A stretch of DNA of 33,457 nt, taken from Bacteroidales bacterium UBA3684. Its GTDB lineage: Bacteria > Bacteroidota > Bacteroidia > Bacteroidales > P3. Location: positions 1 to 33,457 of the forward strand of contig DFIZ01000014.1 in NCBI GenBank assembly GCA_002372855.1, read 5' to 3'. The position numbers and the translations under genes are program-made. Shown piece after piece: positions 9,301 through 15,639 of the stretch. How positions within the stretch are numbered: position 1 is the first letter of the stretch; each line of letters starts with the position of its first letter. The notes beneath the pieces were generated by a model. The model was not told the origin of the DNA, searched no databases, and saw only the letters and a list, made by a program, of their open reading frames with translations.

Positions 9301-12215
9301 CCCCCGACCCCGAATACCCGGTCCTCCACGTCACTCGCGGCCTCTCCGACTCCATCATCATCCAGGTCACCTCGCTCGACGGTAGCGCCCAGGCAAGCCG
9401 TGTGAGGGCTTGGGTCTACATCGACTTCAACCGCAACGGCATCTTCGATCCTGGTGCAGGCGAGGAAGTCGTCAGCAACGCTGTCTTCTACGACCGCACG
9501 CGGTACGCCGATTTCGTCACCATCCCTGCCACCGCCACCCCTGGCTACATGCGCATGCGTGTCACTGTTGCTTCCTACGATGGTTACAGCGACAGCGACC
9601 ACCCGACAGGTGGTGTGGCTGCCGACAAGGATGGACACACGATTGACTTCCTCCTCTTTGTCGACCCCGAAACCCCGCAGTCCGACCTTGCTGTCACGCA
9701 GATTGTCGCCCCCCGCAGCTACATCGTTGAGGATAACACCCCGCACGAGGTAATCTTCCGTGTCAGCAACAAGGGTGGCTCGCCTGTTCCCTCGCCTGTT
9801 TTCGCCTACTCCTTCACCCATGAGGACGACGACTCCCTCTCCGTGGCCACGGTCACCTATCAAGGCACCCTGGCTCCCGGCGCTTCCGGTGTCGTCACCA
9901 TCCCCGAACATGTCTTCCCCTATGGTGTCACCGACCTCCGCATCTGGTCCACCGAACCCAACGACGAGAACCGTGCCAACGACACCCTCGAGTTCCAGTA
10001 CAACCGCTTCTACATCATCACCCCGCCGGTCTTCGACAGTTTCGACATCGACAACAAGTGGTATGCTCCTCGTGGCTACAACAAATATACCCACAACTAC
10101 TGGGAGCTTGGCACTCCCGAGAAGCAGCGCATCAATGCCCCCTATTCGGGCGACAAGGCTTGGGTCACCGACCTCCATGCCAATAGTATTGTCACCGGCA
10201 AGCGCGGCAACGTGAGCTACCTCTACAGCCCCATCATCGACATCCACCAGATCGGCCCTGACACCATTTCCGTCCGCATCCGTCGCCACCTCATCAATGG
10301 AAGCTTCCTCCGCCTCGAATTCCGCAACTTCGAAGGCCAGTGGGTCAACGCCTCGCGCGACTCCCTCTTCCACTGGTACAACAACCAGGATGACGAATGT
10401 TTCGACGGCACCTCTTCAGGCTCCGCCTACAACTACTACTATGCTCCCACCAACAACCATAACGGTCTCCGTGGCGACTTCTCCGATCGGGTCCAGTTCC
10501 GTTTCGTCTACACCACTCCCGCCGGCACCAGTGAAAATTCTGCCTTCGGCGAGGGCTGCGCCATCGACAACTTCCAGATTGGCCGTGCACGCCGTCCTGT
10601 CGACGGTGGCATCATCGACATCGTCGAACCCACCGCTCCTGCCTATGGCCAGACCATCTATCCCAAGGTCGTCATCCACAACTATGGCACCGACACCCTC
10701 CGCACTGTCCCCATCGGATACATCCACTACGGCACCTACCTGCCCAAGCAGTGCACTGTCCCCTGCAATATTCCTCCCAACGGAAACGACACCGTCCTCC
10801 TCACCACGGGCTTCGTTGTGTCCAGCGACTTCCCCGAGACCTTCGAGATCACGGCCTTCACCGAGGTTGAACAAGACATCTTCTACGACAACGACACCGT
10901 TACCAAGACCTTCAACCTTGCGCCGCTCGACAACGACATCAGCGCCCACTCCTTCATCTATCCTCTCGACCAGGCTGTCGCTGGCGACTCCCTCAAGGTG
11001 ACCATCCGCATGCGCAACTTCGGACGCAGCCCCATCAGCACTGCCTCCCTCTCCTACATCGTCAACGGCCAGGAGCGTGTCGACGAAGATGTGGACATCG
11101 AGTCCGTCCTCGGCCATCCGCTTGCCTCCATGGAATACTTCAACTATACCTTCAACCAGCGTTTCCGCGCTCCCCTGGGTATCCTCAACATCACTGGCAT
11201 CGTTAAGAGCCCGCAGAACGACTACGTCTACAACGACACCATCACCAAGCGCGTCAACTGTGTCAACTCCATCCTCGACATCGCCGCTGCCGGCGTCATC
11301 GTCGACACCTCTGCCCATACCGAGGTCCGTGTCACCCTCGTCATCGAGAACCGCGGTGCCCGCGGTGCCAACGGCTTCGAGGTGGGCTTCTACATCGACG
11401 ACGACACCACGCGTATTTGGCGCGAGGTCTACGGCCGCGAGTTCCCGCTGCCTGCTCTCGAAAACGGCTACCACACCTTCGACGTCGTCCTGCCCCAGCG
11501 CACGGCGCTCTACTCCAACGTCACCGCCTTCGTCCATGCTGTGGGCGACAACGACTCTGGCAACGACACCACGAAGGTCCTCCTGGAGCGCTACCTCGAC
11601 ATCGAGATGGTTTCTCTCATGGTGGTCGAAAACGCCCAGCCCAACTGCAAGGTCGTTGCCCACGTCCGCAACAATGGCAATGTGCCCCTGCTCATCGGCG
11701 CCATGCACATCGATGTCAACATCAACGAAACCTCCTTCAGCGCCAACTTCTCGGCGACCGACCCCGAACACGACTACACCATCCAGCCCTTCGCCGACAA
11801 GGCCCTCGTCTTCAATCGCACCATCCCCAAGAGCCCCAATCGTACCTATGTCGGCTCGGCCGAGTTGTCCTACATCAACGACCTCAACCCCAGCAACAAC
11901 CAGACTACCCTCATCGAGGTCTACGGCTACCTGGAGGATGTGCCCTTCGTCGACCGTGGCGAGCTTGTCCTCGACCAGAACTACCCCAACCCCTTCGAAG
12001 GCCGCACCACCATCCCCTTCACCCTGCCCAACGATGCTGACGTCCACTTCTTCATCATCGACGGCATGGGCCATGTGGTCAACAGCTTCGACCGTCACTT
12101 CCCCGCCGGCCCGCAGTCGGTCTCTATCGACATGAGCGCCTACTCCTCCGGCGTCTACTTCTATGGCATTGTTGTCGACGGCAAGCGCCTCATGCGCAAG
12201 ATGATTCTCCGCTGA
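387..12215 (+). CDS. Giant secreted mosaic protein with T9SS type A sorting domain (3942 aa)
   Basis: A giant cell-surface or secreted protein whose function is not known. A signal peptide covers about residues 1-21 (cleavage before QITEM). The segments I can see are: an N-terminal region to about 530; about twelve CARDB-like beta-sandwich repeats (near 535, 1105, 1523, 1908, 2463, 2587, 2812, 3098, 3406, 3515, 3629 and 3736); two parallel beta-helix regions (about 654-1098 and 2016-2460); a lamin-tail-like domain (about 1300-1500); a GEVED-like domain (about 2944-3095); a MAM-like region (about 3215-3405); and a C-terminal sorting domain (about 3860-3942, with the typical NYPNPF motif and final KMILR). 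The sorting domain predicts export by the T9SS encoded at 22-29 kb. No catalytic motif is visible, so an adhesin or surface scaffold is likeliest. The ATG lies behind an A/T-rich leader. Domain borders are judged by eye. Confidence 0.93.
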   Translation: MKLRFLLPSVIFLFCGLVSRAQITEMYYQGFEAGETPAYSGAGTVTSQYHRSGNSALQLDQTTTGDITLELNEIDFTTNTTLRYISLEFDHINTVPTNPNPDVNMCRLYYKRTNESSWHQITNTHYNKTGSYSGSFAQMSSFSINSYNEWLENPLSNDLWKSERFDLNNVMTTSIAQSERRLMLKLVVRQKTTSGAATGKWIIDNLRVTASPSPMVKPTIKMVKYPDGMYHPSSRGANIVIEPRTTVSQGINHDSVYLFYRVGSDPTPHRLPMTQMASDTNRYTANIPFFGYDTLMGFYCVARDATSNSNMVTFPSSANSWLEYRCIRGVEQPGTPTPQFTGANNSGNTFFPFYSDADGRSEWVYDSNLLASAGYGPGQMTAMTMTFAAHTNTVTRPRMQIRLKNAPTSYAVDTSIVGMYPFTSSYMHAVYDNAFTITEANAGTTQTVQFEDTFYYAGKDIIMEIVYDNNQEVTASPVRMIPTVARKRSIYLATGGASFYGLDAFNTTSLDVADMITSVRPAFVFTQRANLPLLYDMGISELVSPSYETPMTVRPGSLTVNLKNFGALPATGVRISYSIDDSQTGYYDWTGNLAAGATTHVTIANNINIPAGYHTLRVWVEDTLTVGAGHVERDHEPYNDTAFSQFIVCDGAMSGVRNIGGANPDFNTIEEFLYALSRCGIGDSLVVKLAPGNYNPFTVPAFTGATANAYVVFEPAGSGRVTVFSSDANNRYVDENGAYQPIATSLVNLEAAANVRFRNINFVRRGMPLNDMVTMGISSTNCRFEGCSFIDSLANPSASMRINTLINTGYADNVLIDGCTFEGGKTGVEIKGQAPDIRSLNNTVQNSLFRNQYDYAINANNQSNVTIYRNEMYDVLSNSMGVLLLNECNGTTAVTCNKIYTSHGGGGIALNSVSGTAATPLLVANNMIVCNDDGSANLMRTPLNVITANYTDVIYNSVKMTASSRNNSPAVAFGGGTLQNSRFVNNVVVTLDNNNYALNYAPGTNTSNTVGHNVYYSLGSILNRRAGAGCVDLAAWVMAEPSDTNSIVANPNFLNGSLVDLRTYNRLVKGVGIPIASVPTDMFDSVRSTTATCPGAFEFVSLGYDFEPEALVSPVEATCYMPANVPLRVRIRNSGVNVYNGSGLTLFYRKDDGTPVSVAITDPIPAEDTVTISTTATLSLPSYATSDRTYTIKVWTAFANDPNQTNDTNEFQVVSKYRPAKPGNDSVLIAYATPATITPTAGVNSWQVYGNDSNAPLRRSEIYWYRDTTDAAPFYVGPTLTTDTIRMDTTFYFRQRRAKPIVRITQVEFNHSNSAVGLTPSMPYWISSGRKTVIQLTNVGDARANLFGDTIQTISPTSSLNNKVYVFTDSVYIEPGQSLVVQCATGNSANPALTIHTGAPLSSTTISYNSKVAIVYRRGGVIEDAVALNAIGDASTQPVTWANIGVPSYVWNGTGVNLTSYNTAAGIIRNAFNGNAADWQIATNALPMFINTIKPSWIRYTENGCEGYFASYKVKLTAPPTADIDLGTPILPASDCGMGMENVSVVVRNYGIQPVTGLVLNYTNGIDTVSEVVGQQLAANGVLTYTFATPLNFAFDHDTTITVKMWANAVAGDAVHYNDTNYASVLALYTPAAPAAIPARTVSYATSDTISLPVVNGVIPVWYDYEGNAVDTGYTSISEILYVPGTRGVSYMVTVPNEGTIGNPAATTTNGNTAVPAPYQPGTKYAKQQYIYSASELAAAGLQPGYIDSIAFDFRSIVGNNTNFFSFDEYTISMGSTADTVFASTTAWLPTTPVYNRAPLVISQSDANTWVTHQLDNAYYWDGQSSIVVQIVHYIATATSGAKSAYTAKTNTTLVKNSSSALSPSTAEYVGAGTRGNNRPNIRFNATSFGCSSPITPYTVQMVNIPAVDMAVLWPNGVDTIDYNSCNNIPIYVNVRNQGASDATGTKLYYYFDTLAVDSLTVSTTIAAGATENVMLLNRHMNPGRHHLRVIVAASGDDITSNDTIERSFMVSFCSGDYTIALTGGDYRSFGEAIDTLNVVGIEGPVRFNVQPGTYTEQVVLNNIPGSSSTNTISFIGTGDNVLLTAAPTQNDNYVLLLDSTTNVTLSRFRIEARPATGNYANALVIQKGGDLTIDSLTVRVKGTVNNVNASAVVLLDEVSNLNFVNNTIDSGYYSFRTAGALGNYSNFTLTNNTFKNFLSQGINVRGITNFVVNSNNIRSGVTIAGRGLTGIYLAQAAGTISVQKNYVVLIDDKSGGKRGIQFENINCVSSNPGLIANNMVSCSGTGTAGLTPAKPSGIWIDSSSSNINVYFNTVRVYCGPYASAQFSDASYSFFTGATVSNIHVMNNIFSNFSKGYAYYVSELNTVTLSNYNDYYTVSTRPFAWKQTNTIGDLVALQAASNDDANSVFDEPYFLSDNDLHLVMTNLAGIGQYNTDVPDDIDGLTRKQVPGPTIGAHEMDVVTHDMAVVRIIEPVWPANLSFSSPNNMPPHIEGDPVLVKAQFYNNGLAPESNVQWYAYIEGFETDTRTPNRSIGSFAPGESKIDSVVMSTILGITDTSIVHVVVILPSDSSLADNDRVSNFFMAPAFNLAATRMSTDHTGCSMQNTTVKITVKNEGFKDMPAGTTFKIGYHPEITSPASITSIPTMPDTVEQNTTLTTPLLIGQSQTIDFSAPANFYPTGESQDIKFRLMGWVNYNLDITQTNDSTSKTSNSQSPIIDAYYSPEPPVGYDTVFPYGTWGEVRATQVNTRPVRWYRDSTAAPFYHPTQYNASTKWSNTPQYFHDSVYYLNCLSTKNCPSYFSEVHVQVAPLVPNDMAFEEVLAPLGSRVYMENDTVRVRIANYGTSSQTNVPVAYQLKRGNNIIQNVTETCPATIPAGQSYVYTFNTLLDIPTPTAAQNYNLTIWTDLATDAVRRNDTIRTAYTFRSLAEGLYAATSPSSPSFDITRVSFNEIDFDIPQQGRGYTNLASYNSPDPEYPVLHVTRGLSDSIIIQVTSLDGSAQASRVRAWVYIDFNRNGIFDPGAGEEVVSNAVFYDRTRYADFVTIPATATPGYMRMRVTVASYDGYSDSDHPTGGVAADKDGHTIDFLLFVDPETPQSDLAVTQIVAPRSYIVEDNTPHEVIFRVSNKGGSPVPSPVFAYSFTHEDDDSLSVATVTYQGTLAPGASGVVTIPEHVFPYGVTDLRIWSTEPNDENRANDTLEFQYNRFYIITPPVFDSFDIDNKWYAPRGYNKYTHNYWELGTPEKQRINAPYSGDKAWVTDLHANSIVTGKRGNVSYLYSPIIDIHQIGPDTISVRIRRHLINGSFLRLEFRNFEGQWVNASRDSLFHWYNNQDDECFDGTSSGSAYNYYYAPTNNHNGLRGDFSDRVQFRFVYTTPAGTSENSAFGEGCAIDNFQIGRARRPVDGGIIDIVEPTAPAYGQTIYPKVVIHNYGTDTLRTVPIGYIHYGTYLPKQCTVPCNIPPNGNDTVLLTTGFVVSSDFPETFEITAFTEVEQDIFYDNDTVTKTFNLAPLDNDISAHSFIYPLDQAVAGDSLKVTIRMRNFGRSPISTASLSYIVNGQERVDEDVDIESVLGHPLASMEYFNYTFNQRFRAPLGILNITGIVKSPQNDYVYNDTITKRVNCVNSILDIAAAGVIVDTSAHTEVRVTLVIENRGARGANGFEVGFYIDDDTTRIWREVYGREFPLPALENGYHTFDVVLPQRTALYSNVTAFVHAVGDNDSGNDTTKVLLERYLDIEMVSLMVVENAQPNCKVVAHVRNNGNVPLLIGAMHIDVNINETSFSANFSATDPEHDYTIQPFADKALVFNRTIPKSPNRTYVGSAELSYINDLNPSNNQTTLIEVYGYLEDVPFVDRGELVLDQNYPNPFEGRTTIPFTLPNDADVHFFIIDGMGHVVNSFDRHFPAGPQSVSIDMSAYSSGVYFYGIVVDGKRLMRKMILR

Positions 12216-13399
12216 TGCTGCAACGATTTCAGGAATTCATTCAACAGCAACACCTCTTCCCCGTGGGGGAGGAGGTGTTGCTTGCTGTTAGCGGCGGCCG
12301 CGACTCCGTGGCCATGCTCGACCTCTTCCGGCGCGCCGGCATCCCCTTCGCCGTGGCCCACTGCAATTTCCATCTCCGCCCCGGCGACTGCGACCGCGAC
12401 CAGCAGTTTGTCCGTCGCCTTGCCGAGTCGGCAGGCGCCGTTTTCCACACCGTCGATTTCGACACCCGGGCCGTCGCCGACTCCCGTGGCATGAGCATCG
12501 AGGAGGCCGCCCGCCATCTGCGCTACTCCTGGTTCAGCGACCTCTGCCGTCGGCACGGGTTCCCCTGCGTGGCCACAGCCCACCACCGCGACGACTCCGT
12601 CGAAACCTTCTTCCTCAACCTCTTCCGTGGCACCGGCATCGCCGGCCTGCAAGGCATACGCCCCTCCGCGCCTTTCCTCGGCACCACCCTTGTACGCCCC
12701 CTGCTCTGCTTCTCGCGGGCCGACATCGACCGCTATGTCGCGGAGCAGCATCTGGAGTATGTCGACGACAGCACCAACCTCGAACTCGACGCCCGCCGCA
12801 ACCGCATCCGTCTCCAGCTCATGCCGCTGCTGCGCGAACTCTATCCCTCGGTCGACGCCACCATGGCTGCCAACATCGAGCGTCTCCACGACGCCGGGCT
12901 GCTCTACCGTGAACACCTCGACCAGCTGCGGTCGCGCCTGCTGCAGCCCTACCCCTCGCGGGTGCCCGACCTGCCCTTCGCCATCCTCTCTGTCGACCTC
13001 CGCGAGGTTGACTCCCTGGCCGCCCCCGCCACCGTCCTCTTCGAACTCTTGCGCCCCTACGGTTTCAACGGCTCCACCGTGGCCGACATTCTGCGCACCG
13101 GCAGCGCCGCCACCGGACGTCTCTTCTTCTCGTCGACCCACACCGCCGAGCTCCACCGGGGCCTGCTGCTCCTGGCGCCCACCGTGCAGCCCGCCGCCGC
13201 GTCGGCTCCCGACGTGCGCCCCTGGCGCCCCGGCGACCGTTTCCGCCCCAAGGGAATGAAAGGAAGCCGCCTTGTGAGCGACTTCCTCAAAGATCTCCAC
13301 CTCTCGCGTATCGAGAAGGCTTTCGTAAAGGTAAAGCTTTCCCCCGACGGCCGCATTCTCGCCGTCGTGGGCTTGCGCGACGCCGATCAGAACCCGTAG
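12215..13399 (+). CDS. tilS: tRNA(Ile)-lysidine synthase TilS
   Basis: TilS is the ATP-dependent enzyme that converts the wobble cytidine of tRNA-Ile(CAU) to lysidine, so the tRNA reads AUA and is charged with isoleucine. It is normally essential. The PP-loop SGGRDS is at residues 26-31, the ATP-pyrophosphatase motif HHRDDSVET near 122, and a TilS C-terminal domain begins near RPWRPGDRF. The protein is 394 residues and stops soon after GLRDADQ, earlier than many homologues, which continue some 15-20 residues past the matching strand. The ATG shares one base with the stop of the giant gene (TGATG), suggesting translational coupling. The 3' end overlaps the convergent plug gene by 13 bp. Confidence 0.95.
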   Translation: MLQRFQEFIQQQHLFPVGEEVLLAVSGGRDSVAMLDLFRRAGIPFAVAHCNFHLRPGDCDRDQQFVRRLAESAGAVFHTVDFDTRAVADSRGMSIEEAARHLRYSWFSDLCRRHGFPCVATAHHRDDSVETFFLNLFRGTGIAGLQGIRPSAPFLGTTLVRPLLCFSRADIDRYVAEQHLEYVDDSTNLELDARRNRIRLQLMPLLRELYPSVDATMAANIERLHDAGLLYREHLDQLRSRLLQPYPSRVPDLPFAILSVDLREVDSLAAPATVLFELLRPYGFNGSTVADILRTGSAATGRLFFSSTHTAELHRGLLLLAPTVQPAAASAPDVRPWRPGDRFRPKGMKGSRLVSDFLKDLHLSRIEKAFVKVKLSPDGRILAVVGLRDADQNP

Positions 13400-14670
13400 T
13401 CCACGGCGGCCATCACACGCTTCACCGCCACCAGGCGGTCGTGGCGGTCGCTCGGCTCGCGATAGTAGACATAGACGGTGTACATGTTGGGCGTCTCCAC
13501 GTGGTCGCCTTCCAGCCTTTCGGTGGCCGACTCCACCTGCTGGCGCCCCGTGGCCAGCAGCAGGTAGCTGTAGTAGCCCTGCTTCAGCAGCAGCCGCTTG
13601 GTATAGGCCTTGTATTCGGGCCGGTATTCCATGCGGCTGGCCGAGTCCAGCTTCCAGTCCGTCAGCTGTCCCACCACGTACACGCTGCGGTCCAGCATGG
13701 GCTGCGCCATGGGCAGCGAGATGTTCACCCACACATAGTCTGCCTCCAGCGTCTTGTTCTGGCGGTCCCACACATTGACTTTCATGCCGCCGAAGAGTGT
13801 CTTCTCGCTCAGGTAGTGCTTCTTCGAGCGGTCCTCCTCGGGCCGCAGCATGGCGAAGAGCTCGCCGCCGTATTCCTCCACCCTCAGCACGTTGTACATG
13901 GGTGTATACAGGTTGCTGCAGTCAAAGAAGCGGTAGGTGTTGCCGCCGTCGAAGATGTTCTGCGGCCTGAATCGGTAGGCCAGCATCTGGCCGTCGTATC
14001 CGCTGAACTCCAGCCATCGCTGGTTGTCCAGGCGCCCGTTCTGCTGCGCCAGCACCGAGGTGTATTCCGGCCGGGGGTCGAGCCTCATTACGAAGGGGCC
14101 CGTCGTGCGGCTGCCGCCTTCCACCTTCACGTCCAGCTCCTGGCGCTGCATGATGGCGCCGCCGTCGTAGGGCTTGGTCACCTCGCCGCGCACCTTCACC
14201 ATCTCCTCCGTCACCCAGAAGCGCCGCGTGAGCAGCGTGTCGCCAGTCTCCTCGGAGGTGACGGCGACCACATAGTTGCCCGAGGCCGTGAACTCGGCCC
14301 CGTTGGCGGGCAGCGTCAGGCGGTAGTGCACATAGGGGCGCCGCGTGGCGAACGAGAACTCCACCTCCTCGATGCTGCCGCTCTCGAAGCCCTGCATGAA
14401 CTCGTAGGGCTCCAGGTCGTCGCGCTGCCAGTGGCGGTCGCAGTGGCTTATGCTGTAGCGCAGCGGCTCGGCCTCGTCGGCCAGCACGTCGAAACGCAGT
14501 TGCAGCAGCTCACGGCCGCCCAGCGTCACCACCGGCGCCTCCAGCTCCACGCCCCAGCGTGTCAAGGTCACCGTCTTCACGTCGGCCCTCCAGGCCGAAT
14601 CCGTCACCCGTTGGCACCATGCCGCCGACCATGCCGCCGCGGCCAGAAAAAACACTATTATCCGTTTCAT
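13387..14670 (-). CDS. Type IX secretion system plug protein (DUF5103 family)
   Basis: This family includes the plug subunit that closes the periplasmic side of the SprA translocon channel in Flavobacterium. The 427-residue protein has a signal peptide (about 1-19, ending SAAWC before QRVTD). Family hallmarks follow: an N-terminal beta domain with ELLQLRFD, the ISHCDRHW motif, an EFMQGF segment, YVHYRLTLPAN, then SGNYVVAV and RRFWV. I chose the ATG at 14670; an upstream TTG two codons earlier is less likely. The gene lies head-to-tail behind the DUF6266 gene, whose reading frame runs 161 nt into it. It converges on tilS with a 13-bp overlap. Placement near two T9SS cargos and the T9SS core cluster supports the assignment. 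Confidence 0.85.
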   Translation of the reverse strand: MKRIIVFFLAAAAWSAAWCQRVTDSAWRADVKTVTLTRWGVELEAPVVTLGGRELLQLRFDVLADEAEPLRYSISHCDRHWQRDDLEPYEFMQGFESGSIEEVEFSFATRRPYVHYRLTLPANGAEFTASGNYVVAVTSEETGDTLLTRRFWVTEEMVKVRGEVTKPYDGGAIMQRQELDVKVEGGSRTTGPFVMRLDPRPEYTSVLAQQNGRLDNQRWLEFSGYDGQMLAYRFRPQNIFDGGNTYRFFDCSNLYTPMYNVLRVEEYGGELFAMLRPEEDRSKKHYLSEKTLFGGMKVNVWDRQNKTLEADYVWVNISLPMAQPMLDRSVYVVGQLTDWKLDSASRMEYRPEYKAYTKRLLLKQGYYSYLLLATGRQQVESATERLEGDHVETPNMYTVYVYYREPSDRHDRLVAVKRVMAAVDYGF

Positions 14671-15331
14671 AATCAAAGTTTTCCGTATTGTTTCCGTCCC
14701 CTTCCCCGCCTGTCTCGGCGAGGGGTATGTATTGGCATTCCGACGCCCGCAGCTGGTAGTCCTGCACGAAGCCCCACAGGTGGAACTCCCTGCCGGCCCA
14801 CTCGTCGGGCAACGCCATCGCCACGCGCTTGCTGCGCCGCAGTGCCGGGGCCGCCATCACCAGCTGCCCCAGCTCCGGGCAGTAGGCTGCCACGTACACC
14901 TTGTCCTCGCTCGAGGCCCTGAGCCTCAGCGGGTTCTTGTCGAATTCCACGCTCAGCACGCCCTCGGCGTCCACCGCGGCCTCGCCGAAGGCCACCGGTG
15001 CCACGGGCCCCGTGCTCAGCTGCAGCTGCGCGTAGTCGACGCCCTGCGGCGTGAAGCACTGCTTGTTGAGTTTCACGAAGAGGTTGCCCTCGGTAAGTCC
15101 CTGTTCCAGCGATGCCTGGCGCATGCCGTGGCGCAGGACCGCCGTCAGGCGCCCCGCCGTCTGCACCATCTCGCGGAAGAGCATGCGGTGGGCCTGCTGC
15201 GCCTCCGTGCGCGGATTGCTCACCCGCCGCGGATGTGCGCGCATGCACCACCGCCCGCGCCACTGGTAGCCTATCACCGGCCCCACCGTCCCGTTGAACC
15301 CGCCCAGAATTCCTGCTGTCTGTCTTGCCAT
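14510..15331 (-). CDS. DUF6266 family protein, C-terminus overlapping the plug gene
   Basis: The N-terminus (GGFNGTVGPVIGYQWRG, then WCMRAHPRRVSNPRTEAQ) has the pattern of DUF6266, a Bacteroidota family of unknown function, usually about 210-220 residues. Homology should end near residue 205, around 14716. The open frame continues to 273 residues and overlaps the first 161 nt of the plug gene; the extra tail is Gly-rich and looks like out-of-frame plug sequence. A shift into another frame would end the protein at 14673, just before the plug ATG. So either the overlap is real, or a frameshift (biological or a sequencing error) lies near 14680-14720. No signal peptide is seen. Confidence 0.7.
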   Translation of the reverse strand: MARQTAGILGGFNGTVGPVIGYQWRGRWCMRAHPRRVSNPRTEAQQAHRMLFREMVQTAGRLTAVLRHGMRQASLEQGLTEGNLFVKLNKQCFTPQGVDYAQLQLSTGPVAPVAFGEAAVDAEGVLSVEFDKNPLRLRASSEDKVYVAAYCPELGQLVMAAPALRRSKRVAMALPDEWAGREFHLWGFVQDYQLRASECQYIPLAETGGEGDGNNTENFDYETDNSVFSGRGGMVGGMVPTGDGFGLEGRREDGDLDTLGRGAGGAGGDAGRP

Positions 15332-15442
15332 AATCTTCTGTCCTTTCAGTGTTTAAGTACTACTTTTGTCCTTTTTTCTTGCAATCATAACGCAACTTTC
15401 GCCTTATTATTGCCCACCATGGAAAATTTTCTTAAAGAGACG

Positions 15443-15472
15443 GGAAAGAGTGTGGAAAGAGATAGGAAAGAG
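15443..15472 (+). repeat. Three GGAAAGAG direct repeats, 11-bp period
   Basis: GGAAAGAG begins at 15443, 15454 and 15465, exactly 11 bp apart, so the copies lie on nearly the same face of the helix. They sit about 110-140 nt upstream of the DUF6266 start and could be an operator or simply a polypurine tract. The rest of the 15332-15639 spacer holds a palindrome, a terminator and no gene. Confidence 0.4.
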
Positions 15473-15533
15473 TTGATATGTTCAAATACGTGTTTATTAG
15501 GTGTTTGGGTGCTGTCAAAAATCCCCCTCTGTA

Positions 15534-15555
15534 GAGACGCGGCATGCCGCGTCTC
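15534..15555. repeat. Perfect 22-bp palindrome
   Basis: GAGACGCGGCA is followed directly by its complete reverse complement. The surrounding GTA...CAC flanks extend the partial symmetry. Short palindromes with a GTAGAGACGC-type core are, as I recall, highly repeated in some bacterial genomes, so this is probably a REP-like element. A degraded relative appears at 33048-33075. Confidence 0.6.
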
Positions 15556-15582
15556 CACGGGAAGGTGTTGCGACGGGGGGGC

Positions 15583-15609
15583 AAAAAAAAGCGCGGCTCT
15601 TGCCGCGCT
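15583..15609 (-). terminator. Rho-independent terminator of the CoA-transferase gene
   Basis: The arms AGCGCGGC (15590-15597) and GCCGCGCT (15602-15609) enclose the loop TCTT. Eight A on the + strand at 15583-15590 give a T-run on the - strand after the stem. It lies 31 nt past the stop of the - strand gene ending at 15640. Confidence 0.8.
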
Positions 15610-15639
15610 CCTACTTTTGCATGTAGTGGTGCTTCGTTG

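Noticed and set aside
6672..10373. Antisense open frame of 1233 codons opposite the giant gene
   Set aside because: Same cause; composition is dominated by Val, Gly, Asp and Glu, as expected from reversed Asn/Thr/Ser/Pro codons. Similar shadows at 4872-6347, 10416-12098, 12161-13771 and 17064-18425 were left out.
14671..14676. TTG start two codons before the plug ATG
   Set aside because: An ATG at 14670 directly precedes the signal peptide and is the simpler choice. The TTG at 21273 before rluD was rejected for the same reason.
15361..15368. TACTTTTG on the + strand as a promoter
   Set aside because: It matches the -7 consensus but faces no + strand gene until 17118 and has no suitable -33 element.
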